Below the pieces are notes generated by a model. The model was not told the DNA's origin, did not search any database, and worked only from the letters and a program-made list of their open reading frames with translations. Of a stretch of DNA of 64,000 nucleotides, positions 23,461 to 33,534 are shown piece by piece. Within the stretch, counting starts at the first letter, position 1. The number at the start of each line of letters is the position of its first letter. The stretch comes from Saxidomus purpurata (lineage: Eukaryota > Mollusca > Bivalvia > Venerida > Veneridae). The translations under genes were made by a program, and so were the position numbers. Location of the stretch: assembly GCA_022818135.1 (NCBI GenBank), contig JAFMSR010000002.1, positions 48,027,706 to 48,091,705 on the forward strand. Direction: 5' to 3'.

Positions 23461-25610
23461 TCTGTTTAAAGATATTCCCACATTGGTCCCATGTGGGTCT
23501 CATATGGGCAAAACCATGGATTCACTATGATATGCAGGACTTTTAATGTACACACATATATTCATAAAAATACAGAAAAATATCTTTTATTTATCATCTT
23601 TCACCGAACATCGTGTTTTATTCATTTTAAGACATATACTATACTTCCATACATCGAGGGCAAAACCTTCTAATTTATGGATCCAAAATGGGCCCACATG
23701 GGTAATCAATGCACAGCTTTCAATATTATACAAACTAAATATGTACAATTATATCAAAGAATTATATACATGTATGTAGATCATAAAATTACACAAAACA
23801 GATCCGCTTTTATCATCTGTCAATGTATATCGTATCTTAATTATACTTTTAAACAACGACCTTTCTTCATATACATGTATCTATATAGGTCCTATGTGGG
23901 TCCTACATGGGTCCGACATGTGTAATCAACTCAGGACTTACAGTGCGGAAGCACTGCATTTGTAAAAGAACATTCCTAAAATATCTAAAAAGATCAGCTT
24001 TTAAATACTTCAATATGTATCGTATTTTATAAAGTTTAAAAAGGAAGTATTTCTTCATATATAGGTCCCACGTGGGTCCTATAAGGGCAAAATCTTTAAA
24101 TATTGGTCCCACAAGGGTCCCACATTAGTAACAAACACACATCTTTCAATGTGAAAATATAATACAGTCGACTCTCGTTATCTCGACTACGGTTATCTCG
24201 ATTTTTCGATATCTCGACTGGATTTTCTCGGTCCCGATTTTTCCCTTCTTGTTCTATATAAATCAACTACGGATATCTCGATTTGTTTATCTCGATTTTT
24301 TCGTTATCTCGACTAAATTTTTGATCCCCAACTATGAAATTTCCTCTATTTTGACATCCGATATCTCGATTTGACATTTATCACCTGCCAAATAAGGTGC
24401 GAAAAGCTGCACGCGATTGTATTCGCTCAATTGTCGTCTGCTGTCAAAGGTGCGAAAAACACCACGCGCGGCTATTCACTCAGTGATTTGGTTAACGACC
24501 CAAAATTAATTAATTGTTTGTTGGCGACGTAAGCTGTGTATATGTGGAATGGGTAATTTGTATTGAACTGTGTCAAAACTGAGAAAAATTAAATCTCTAT
24601 ATTGAAAAAAAAAAAGTCATGTCGGAGGGCGGAAGTCATGAACTTGTCCGAGCGCCATTCGAACAATCTAGAGGGCCCGGTAACCAACCCGGGAGGGTAT
24701 CGGCAAACGCTGAGAGTTTTGGAGAAGGACCCGGGGGGAATTCAATCTTTCGGCACCGGGTTGCAAGGCAACATGAATCAGATGAATTGAACATTTAGTT
24801 GATTTAAACCTACGAGCTAGTTTCGTTTCACAACCTGTGTATTACACAGATCATAAGATGGTAGAAAGAAGCAAACGTCTTTATATCAACAATATTCTTC
24901 CTTATCCCCCTCCTATCCCCTACTGAGTATATTTTATCCAACTTCGGTTATCTCGATTTTTCGTTATCTCGACTTATTTTCTTCGGTCCCAAAAAAATCG
25001 AGATAACGAGAGTCGACTGTATTTTAAAAGATAATATACAAACTAAATGTGTACAATTATATCAAAGAACTACAGGTAGATGATAAAATTACACAAAACA
25101 GATCCGCTTTTATCGTCTGTCAATGTATATCGTATCTTAATTATACTATTAAACAACAACCTTTCTTCATATACATGTATAGGTCCCATGTGGGTCCTAC
25201 ATGGGTCCGACATATGTAATCAACTCAGGACTTACAGTGCGGAAGAAGAACATTCATAAAATAACTAAAAAGATCAGCTTTTAAAAACTTCAATGTATAT
25301 CGTATTTTATAAAGTTTAAAAAGGAAGTATTTCTTCATATAGGTCCCACAAGGGTCCCATATTAGTTACCAACACACATCTTTCAATGGGAAAATATAAT
25401 ATTTTAAAAGAATATTCATTCAATTACAGAAAAAAGACCAGCTTTTATGTTCTTCAACGTACATGACGTAGACTTTATATATTTATGAAAGGTTTCTATG
25501 TCATGGGTCCCATGTGGGCCCAACAAGGGCAAAACTTTCTAATATGGGTCCCAGATGGGTCCCACATCGGTAACCAATACAGGGTTTGCCCAGGTACAGC
25601 CCATATGGGT
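23461..25610. repeat. Direct duplication of a ~400-bp unit with GGGTCCCA motifs
   Basis: About 23725-24162 and 25031-25400 match in the same orientation: ATACAAACTAAATxTGTACA, ACACAAAACAGATCCGCTTT, CAACTCAGGACTTACAGTGC, and the ending CATCTTTCAATGxGAAAATATAATA. GGTCCxAxxxGGGTCC palindromic blocks punctuate each unit. The Tigger-type element sits exactly between the two units. Confidence 0.8.
24165..25019. mobile_element. 855-bp pogo/Tigger-type element, internally deleted
   Basis: Starts CAGTCGACTCTCGTTATCTC and ends with its reverse complement; TA dinucleotides flank both sides (24163-24164 and 25020-25021), the usual Tc1/mariner/pogo target duplication. Both ends carry repeated TTATCTCGACT and ATCTCGATTTTT motifs. 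A 62-codon ORF at 24602-24790 includes VMNLSERHSNNLE, which faintly resembles the helix-turn-helix start of Tigger transposases. No DDE catalytic domain remains, so it is non-autonomous. Confidence 0.85.
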
Positions 25611-25961
25611 CCCATTTCTGCTTGCTTGTTGGGATTTTATCACATGAACAACTACATACACTTGTGTCATAATCGAGAGATACATGGTAGGTGGGTGTCT
25701 ATCAATATGACTCTGTGATTGATCAGATAGTATAGATTCTACTAATAGCCGTTTACTTTTGAAAATTGTAGTGAAATGCTTTGAACACATCTGCAATGGT
25801 TGGTGCATTAACAGAATTCCTAAGCTTTTTTATCAGTGTATGATATCTTTTCTAGCAGAATGAATTTAAGTAAGGTGGTGTGTAACACCAACTTTACGCT
25901 AAGTCTTTGTTTTGATTAGATCTAGCAATCCAATTTTCTAAATTCTGACTCATTTTTGTAG

Positions 25962-27059
25962 GACCCAGTGGTTGTATTACCAAGATGGTGTTGTTCTTAA
26001 AAAAACTAGATGCCAAGGAAAATAGGTCTGAATCCCGACTTAATCCACGCGGACACTTACATGTAGCTGCATACAGTATACTGGACCACGTCCATGAAAG
26101 GCAACCTTTCGGGAAACATCACTGCTGTCTTCGGTACATGTTTTTGTTTGACGCTTAGTGTCAACTTTCAATTTTACATTTTCTTAACTGAAATAACTAG
26201 TAGACAGGTAGTTTGTTAGCTGTTCAGCACTTTTATCTGTGAGACGTGAAGAGAAAACAAGCGATTCTGATGTAAACGTCAAGTAGATCTATATAAAGTA
26301 CTTTGTCATGTAGAATTTGACGTGAAGCTTGGTGTAGGGGTTAGCACACTGGACTGGTAATACAGAGACCCGCGGTTCGAATCCCGGCAGTGGTGGTTGA
26401 TTTTTCATGACATCCTAGGACCTAAATGATATTGAAATAACTAGGTTTTCTATTTTATACAATTGTGCAAATAGTACATAATAATCTTATTTAATTAAGA
26501 AATTATAACTGTCTCTTTGTATTTTATCATTCAATGAAATATAGTCAGTAGTTCCGCTGTGTAGTATTTAAATTACGAGGGCGTAGCACAAGTCATTTAT
26601 TTTTGTATCCGAACAACTGACTAATTTTAATTGAAGGAATAAATTATAGAGAACAATTTATCCTTCGATTCTTATACATCAGTTTCTTTGAAAACTATCC
26701 CGAACTTTATTGAACACATAACAGTCATCATGATAACTTTCAAATGCGAAATGTGATTGGACACGCTTGTTAAGATGGGTTTTGTCATTTACAGCACGTT
26801 GTCCTGGGAATAACAGGTGTTTTTTTTATCATAAAATAGATTACACCTAACATGTACAGATTTTTCCATAAATGTTAAAAGAAGGAAAGTAGCTGCCTGT
26901 GATTTTTTTGCATTTGCAACTCTTATATAAGTTATGAATTTTACTTGTATTTTCAATTTCAGGTTATTGAACTGTGGATTTTACTTGGATAGAATGAATA
27001 GTGAACAACCTTTCAAAGATGCTACTCAAATAAAATTGATTTTGAACAACATTTTATAG
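25962..27059 (+). pseudogene. Exon-like segments of an unrecognised gene, M1 copy
   Basis: Exon 2 (25962-26133) reads without stops and contains RLNPRGHLHVAAYSILDHVH and a CC pair near its end. Exon 3 (26963-27059) reads LLNCGFYLDRMNSEQPF and closes with a TAG. The cysteines and short exons suggest a secreted or extracellular domain, but I do not recognise the family. Compared with the M2 copy, exon 2 has lost a few bases near its start (M2 has EWHW there) and gained an A-run, so this copy is probably broken. The conserved splice sites between copies argue for a real ancestral gene and against chance. Confidence 0.4.
26324..26396 (+). tRNA. tRNA-Thr(GGT)-like sequence, probable SINE head or pseudogene
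   Basis: A box TGGTGTAGGGG and a perfect B box GGTTCGAATCC (26374-26384). The anticodon loop CTGGTAA would give anticodon GGT. The T stem has only three clean pairs and the acceptor arms do not pair, so this is not a functional tRNA. Confidence 0.5.
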
Positions 27060-28240
27060 CTTTTCTGACAATTGAGAGATTTCTAAGAAAGTGTACATGT
27101 TTATAAAATCTTAATCAGTTGAAATAAATAAATGAATAAATTGAATCTGTGAAAAATGACAATAAAGCTTTGATCTTAATCAAACGCTCTTCCATGACTC
27201 TCATCCTGAAATGAATAGTGAAGTTCAGCCACATGTTGATACTGGAGTGTGGTGACCAAATGTTTAATTCATATTGATTGTTTAATCGGACAATAGCTGT
27301 GCATTGCTAATGTTTATTGTACTGATATACCCACATGAAATAAATTTTTATTTTATTTTATTTAGTTTTTAAACAAATTGATTTATATACGATCTGCAGA
27401 AAATGTCAAAATTCAGAAATAAATAGAGGAAAAGTAGCTTTTCAAATCGTTGTTTAAGGTCAACTTTATATATATATATTTTTAATAATGCTGTGACCAA
27501 TATAAACATTGTAAAAGTAGTCTGGCAAACAGTTGGAGAACTTAAAATATTTGATGTCCTCTAACTTTATCATAGGAAGACTCTGGTTCAAACATGTATG
27601 TCCATCTGTCCGTAAACTTTACCTTGATAACACTCTACTGGTCACAATTTTCATCTGAATTTCATGAAACTTGCTCAGGAGGTCGCCTGCAACCTGAGAT
27701 TATCCCTTATGATTGGAGTCAGTGGGTCAACGGAGTATCCTTGATAACATCTATAGGCCAATATTTTCATTCAACTTGCTCTGACAGAAGGTTGTCTGCA
27801 ACATGAAAATGGTCCCTATTCTTTTGGGGTCAAAGGTCAAGGTCACAGTGACCTGATACTGCCCACTCTACAGGCCACGATTTTTATTCAACTTTCATTA
27901 ATCTTGCTTAGACGAAAACATTTCAAGTTTGCTACAACATTCAGTGAGACGAAACTGCAGTATGACGAAAACCCCCATTCTAGGCAGTGTCTTATCTCAT
28001 ATTATTAAATAATATATATAATTAAATAATGGGGATTTATCAACGGGTGTTAGTGTTTTCGTCAGACAGCACTGTGACTGAAGTTTCGTCTCACTGAATA
28101 TTTGTTGCAAACTTGAAGTGTTTTCCTCTTAGCAAGACTAATTAATGTTGAATGAAGATCGTGGCCTGTAGACTGTGCAATATCAGGCCCTTGCGACCTT
28201 GAACTTTTACCCCAAAAGAATAGGGCCAAGATCAGCAGCT

Positions 28241-29144
28241 TTCACACAGTTTTTCATCTAATTCATAAATAATTTAATTTATTTCTGGCATTTATTTTAA
28301 TTATTCTTAATTATGCCTGTATGCATTTGTTGTGTTCTAGGGGATTCATTATAATCAAAGACACACAATAGTTAATATGACTTTATTCTGTGAGTGCCTG
28401 TAGAGAAGTGACCAGAGCGCATAAATGAGCGCCAAGTAAACGGCGTGTAATATGATACGCACAGAGATGCATGCATACACTACAGGTATGACTTCACTAA
28501 ATCGGTGGGACTTGGAACCAGCCAATTTGTGTAGGGAACTTGCGGACCTATTAGATATCTGTGGTCTCTGATTGGTTTAAAATGATTAGTAGCACTAAAG
28601 TTTTCTAGAATTAAAATCGAAAGTACAATGGTTGAACATAACAAAAAAATAGTTTATTAATTTTCTGATTAATTTTACGGTGTTCTGTGGCTATCTGAAA
28701 ATATTGAATTTTTTGACATAATGTAAACAAAAATCCTGCAGACGAGGGGGTGATGTGATACTGGTGCAATTTTCGGCTATAAAGTATCACTATATGTATA
28801 TAAAAAGGGGCATTTTTGGGTGTGACTAAGGTGGTTCTACAGATTTATTGGGGTGTAAACACTCAACCAATGTTTTGGTATGCGGATCGTGCTTAAATGC
28901 TATACAGTAAGTCTATGGAAAAAGATTTAGTGTAGTCATACTTACAGCATTTACCCTAGGTCTTCCGTCTTTACTCTTGTGATATTACTGTCGATCGTGA
29001 TTATGATTCTTTTACAGGTTTACTATCATTATAGGTTGAAATATACCACTATCTCTTGTTTTTATATATGTCAGTCAATAGCTTTTCATAGCTAATGTTT
29101 TTCTCTCGTTAGCTCCACCGACTGTAAATAAAATTTTGTATATT
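28241..29144. other. Segment inserted in module M2, no gene
   Basis: Holds the 28804-28950 repeat (same as 2246-2389). The rest is AT-rich with no recognised feature. Confidence 0.45.
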
Positions 29145-29528
29145 GTCGTCTTCATGTTGCAGGCAACCGTTTGAGCAAGTTGAATAAAAATATTGATCTG
29201 TAGAGTGTTGTCAAAGAAACTCCCGTGACCTTTGACCCACTGACTCCAATACAAATGGGATCATCTCGTGTTGCTTGCGACCTTCTGAGCAAGTTTCATG
29301 AAATTCAAATAAAAATTGTGACTAGTAGAGTGTTATTAAGGGGAAATTTTACAGACAGACATATTTGGACCAGAGTTTCCCTATAGCCAGATATGTATCA
29401 AGCACAATATTATGGACCTGTGTATCTCTGATCAGCTGTGCTATCTGACCTCTATTTCTGGCAGCGATTCAGTGTTTTCCTATACACATATTTATATTCA
29501 TCATTCCATTGCTATAACAAGAATACCA

Positions 29529-29805
29529 TTGATGCAAAGCATCAAAGGGCGCCGAAAATAGTTTTGTACATGTGTGGCGTTAAATAGCTAAAATTAGCTT
29601 TTTGATAAGCAATCATTATTAGTTTGATTTGAATGAAAAATTTTATAAATTTTTGCAGAGAACATTTAAACTCATGGTAGTTTTAAAGCTGAAAAAAACG
29701 GAAGAAAAATTAGTTTAAAAATTGGGTTTGACCGGGATTTGAACTCCACTCGTAAAATTAGGCGGTCATCAGCTTACCCACTACACCACGGACACTGACT
29801 TGGAA
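29529..29805 (-). mobile_element. tRNA-headed short element, copy a
   Basis: Minus orientation. A tRNA-like head (about 29735-29800: A box TGGTGTAGTGGGTAAGC, B box GAGTTCAAATCCC, with CTAATTTTACGAG between) leads to a terminal hairpin TTGATGC-AAA-GCATCAA at 29529-29545 followed on the minus strand by CTTGT. Copies b, c and d share the plan. It interrupts module M2 after CCATTGCTAT. Confidence 0.65.
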
Positions 29806-29814
29806 GCACGTGGT

Positions 29815-31045
29815 AAACAAGAGCTGTCCCTCACAAGTGACGAATGCCCCCGAAAGAGGTGCCTCACAGTCTGTGTCCTCTCCATGTGCTCAATAAATGT
29901 GCTATGTAATTTTAAACTTCCATGCATGACAGAGTAACCATGCATACAGTATTCCATTACTTTAAACACTAAGTGTGACCTTGACCTTTGAGATAGGGAC
30001 TTGGGTCTTGCACGCGACACATCCGCTTGATGTGCTAGACATGTGTGCCAAGTTATTTTAAAATCCTTCGAAGCATGATAAAGTCATAGTCCGGACACAA
30101 ATGTATGCATATATACAGGATTCCATTACCTATAAACTCCAAGTGTGACCTTGACCTTTGGGGTAGGGATGTGGGTCTTGCACGCGACACGTCGTCTTGA
30201 TGTGCTAGACATTTGTGCCAAATTATTTTAAAATGGCATGACAAAGTTACAGTCCGGACACGAATGTGTGCATATATGCATATATACAGGAATCCATTAC
30301 CTTCAAACTCTAAGTGTGACCTTGACCTTTGAGCTAGGGACGTGGGTCTTGCACGCGACACGTCATCTTGATGTGCTAGACATTTGTGTCAAGTTATTTT
30401 AAAATCCTTCAATGCATGACAAAGTTACAGTCCGGACACGAATGTGTGCATATATAGAGGAATCCATTACCTTCAAACTCTAAGTATGACCTTGACCTTT
30501 GAGCTAGGGACGTGGGTCTTGCACGCGACACGTCGTCTTGATGTGGTAGACATTTGTGCTAAGTTATTTTAAAATCCTTCGATGCATAACAAAGTTACAG
30601 TCCGGACACGAATGTGTGCATATATGCATATATAGAGGAATCATTACCTTCAAACTCTAAGTATGCCCTTGACCTTTGAGCTAGGGACGTGGGTCTTGCA
30701 CGCGACACGTCGTCTTGATGCGCTAGGCATTTGTGTCAAGTTATTTTAAAATCCTTCGATGCATGACAAAGTTACAGTCCGGACACGAATGTGTGCATAT
30801 ATATAGGATTCTATAACCTTCATACTCCAAGTGTGACCTTGACCTTTGAGGTAGGGATGTGGGTCTTGCACGCGACACGTCGTCTTGATGTGCTAGACAT
30901 GTGTGCCAAGTTATTTTAAAATCCTTCAATGCATGACAGAGTTACAGTCCGGACACGAATTTGTAAGTGGGGATGCACAGATGGACAGACGGACGGACAG
31001 ACGGACGGTGCGATTTTAATATGCCACCCTTCGGGGGCATAAAAA
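29815..31045. mobile_element. Satellite element of six ~171-bp units
   Basis: Starts AAGAGCTGTCCCTCACAAGT and ends CTTCGGGGGCATAAAAA. GAATGCCCCCGAAAG near the left and CTTCGGGGGCAT at the right are complementary, so the unit array is bracketed by short inverted ends. TTGCACGCGACAC recurs about every 171-175 bp from 30007 to 30868. Each unit carries TGACCTTGACCTTTGA. A GGACAGACGGACGG tract precedes the right end. Minus ORFs repeating SRARPTSL are by-products. This element type is familiar from bivalve genomes. Confidence 0.8.
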
Positions 31046-31856
31046 TAAACCGATATTATAATTTTGCAAATCCGATAAGGGAGAAGTTGATTTACGTTTT
31101 CGTAATTTTTCTAAAAGATATGAAAAGGAACATTACAATTAAACAATTACGTTTTAATGAAGGAAATGTGTATAATCAATATTTTAATGTCTATTTTAGA
31201 ATACAGTTAAAACCTTTTTCTTCGCATTCTAATAACCGCTCCTACCATGTACTTCCGGAAAAACTATTCCATAATAGGCCGCCGCCGTCATCGGCGGCGC
31301 CAACAACTGTCTGATTAAGCCTTTGTCCTGTTAGACGCTGAGAACAGCAACCTTTCTCAGTCAGTGACATGAAAACACTTTTCCGTGTTTAACATACGTT
31401 AAAGTCTGAGGACATCAAATTTTTCAAGTGCTCAAACTGTTTGACAGACTACTTTAACAATGTTTATATTGGCACAGCATTATCTAAAAAAAGGTTGACA
31501 AGAAACAATGATTTAAAAAGCTACTTTTCCTCTATTTATTTCTAAATTTTCACATTTTCTGTAGATCGTTTATAAATCAATTTGTTTAAAAACTAAAAGT
31601 TAAAACAGCATGTAAATTTCAGCAATAGAAAACAACAACAAATCTTACAAGTAAACACCACAGTCCAGTATCAACATGTGGCTGAACTTCACTATTTATT
31701 TCAGTCTGAGATTCATGGAAGAGCGTTAAACTTTGATTAAGATCAAAGATTTATTGTCATATTTTACAGATTCAATTTATTTATTTCAACTGATTAAGAG
31801 TTTATAAATATACATGTACACTTTCTTAGAAATTACTCAATTGTCATAAAATCTAT

Positions 31857-32983
31857 TAAAAGTTGTTCAAAATCAATTTATCTGACTAGTATCTTTGTCA
31901 GGTTGTTCACTATCCATACTATCCAAGTAAGATCCATAGTTTCAATAACCTGAAATTGAAAATACAAGTAAAATTCATAACTTATATCAAGAGTTGCAAA
32001 TGCAAAAAAATCACAAGCAGCTGCTTTTCCTTTATAAACAGTTACGGAAAAATATGTACATGTTTGGTATAATCTGTTTTTATGAAAATTAATGCACCTT
32101 TTATACCATGGACGACGTGCTGTAAATGACGAAACCCATGTTAACAAGCATGTCCAATCACATTTCGCATTTGAACATTATCATGATGCCTGCTATGTGT
32201 TCAATAAAGTTCTGGATAGTTTTCAAAGTAAATGATTTATTAGAATCGAAGGATACACTGTTCTCTATATTTTATTGACGTGAATAAAAATTAGTCAGTT
32301 GTTCAGATATGAATAATTAAATCACTTGTGCTACGCGTTCGTAATTTATTACTACACAGAGAACCTCCTGAATATATTTCATTGAATGATAAAATGCAGA
32401 GAGAAAGTTATTATTTCTAATTAAATAAGATTATCCTTACAGTACATGCACTGTTTGCACAATTGTATAAATTGAAAATCTAGTTATTTTAGTTAAGGCA
32501 ATGTAAAATTGAAAGTTGATTGTAATTAAGCGTCAAACAAAAACATGTACCGAAGACAGCGGTGGTTCCCGTGAGGTTGTCCTTCATGAACGTGGTCCAG
32601 TATTCTGTATGCAGATACATGTAAGTGTCCGTGTGGATTAAGTCGAGATTCAGACTTATTTTTCTTGGCATCTAGAACAACACAATCTTGGGAATACAAC
32701 CAGTGCCACTCAGTGGGTCCTGCAGAAATGAGTCAGAATTTAGAAAATTGGCATGCTAATAAAAGCAAAGACCTAGAGTAAAGTTGGTGATATATGCCAC
32801 CTAACTTTCAATTCATTCAGCTAGAAAACATATCATACAGAAGCTTGGGAATTCCGATCGTGCACAGACCAATGCAGATCTGTTCAAAGCATTAAAAAGT
32901 TTAAAAACTATAGCAACATTTCCCTACAAAAGCAACTTACCATGTATCTCTCGATTCTCACACCAAGTGTATGTAGTTGTTCA
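31857..32983 (-). pseudogene. Exon-like segments of an unrecognised gene, M2 copy
   Basis: On the minus strand: exon 1 ends at 32941 with donor CATG|GTAAGT; exon 2 is 32719-32551 (acceptor CATTTCTGCAG, donor GTACATG) and is fully open, with EWHWLYSQDCVVLDAKKNKS near its start and NPHGHLHVSAYRILDHVHEG later; exon 3 starts at 31949 after TTTTCAATTTCAG. Exon 1 to 2 joins in phase 1 (WCENREIHG across the junction) and exon 2 to 3 in phase 2. In exon 3 an indel and stops break the frame that is open in M1 and M3. Function unknown. Confidence 0.45.
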
Positions 32984-33059
32984 TGTGATAAAAAATCGAT
33001 CTCGGTCTATTAGTAATGTTTTCTTTCCAATTTTATCAAATAAATAGCTACATGAATAA

Positions 33060-33205
33060 CAGACAGCAGGAAGTACGTCAGTGTACAAAATTCAATTGGT
33101 TATCGAATTTCAGTAAACTTCGGTTGCATTGCTACACCGGATATGGAAAGATAAAAACCCGTCAACTCAAGGTCATTATTCACGTCAGCGTGTGCTATGT
33201 TACGT
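33060..33205 (-). repeat. Reverse copy of the 15280-15435 repeat
   Basis: AGGAAGTACGTCAGTG, GGTTATCGA, TACACCGGATAT and AAACCCGTCAACTCAAG are the reverse complement, with changes, of the block at 15280-15435. Confidence 0.6.
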
Positions 33206-33409
33206 CATTTAGTTGATCGATTACTTTTTCAGAAAAAAATTTCGTTTTCATGAGTAGAAACAGTGATGCAGAAATGATTTATTTCGTTACCAAATAAAAA
33301 CCGTAAAAATGTTTTGAAATAAAAAAACAACAGAGTAACTGTAGACGAAATTGGAAGTCCTCGGCAGATTCCCTTACCCTACATTGTGCCAAGACGTTCC
33401 GATTGCGAA

Positions 33410-33520
33410 AAGACGGTGCATCGTTATAAGTATGTTTTCATATCGTCAAGGTGCGGACACTTTAAAATCTTCCATGGGTAATCACAAATCATATAATTTC
33501 TTTCGCCCGTATTAGGTCCT
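33410..33520 (+). repeat. Interspersed repeat of the GACGGTGCATCG family
   Basis: AGACGGTGCATCGTTATAAG, TCTTCCATGGGTAATC and TTTCGCCCGTATTA in the order seen at 5271 and 14697. Confidence 0.7.
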
Positions 33521-33534
33521 TGTCTCTTCCTGAT

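Larger units (their letters stand above)
25632..27998 (+). repeat. Module copy M1 (inverted relative to M2-M4)
   Basis: Reverse-complement counterpart of 28029-33010. It holds three exon-like segments with consensus splice borders: exon 1 ends at 25686 (CATG|GTAGGT); exon 2 spans 25962-26133 (acceptor TTTTTGTAG, donor GTACAT); exon 3 spans 26963-27059 (acceptor TTTTCAATTTCAG, stop TAG). Exon 2 ends in phase 2 and exon 3 begins in the matching phase. A perfect AGGTCACAGTGACCT lies at 27840-27854. A tRNA-like sequence (26324-26396) is inserted only in this copy. Confidence 0.75.
28029..33010 (-). repeat. Module copy M2, interrupted by two insertions
   Basis: Faces M1 head to head across a 30-bp AT palindromic centre (27999-28028). 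Module sequence occupies 28029-28240, 29145-29527 and 31305-33010. The breaks are filled by an unassigned 0.9 kb segment (with the 28804-28950 repeat) and by a tRNA-headed element plus the 171-bp satellite element. The uninterrupted order can be read from M4 (36190-37150). Confidence 0.75.

Noticed and set aside
26324..26396. Functional tRNA-Thr gene
   Set aside because: The B box is perfect, but the acceptor and T stems do not pair well; kept only as tRNA-like.
29781..30929. Minus ORFs with SRARPTSL and QRSRSHLEF
   Set aside because: They repeat with the 171-bp satellite unit; not genes.
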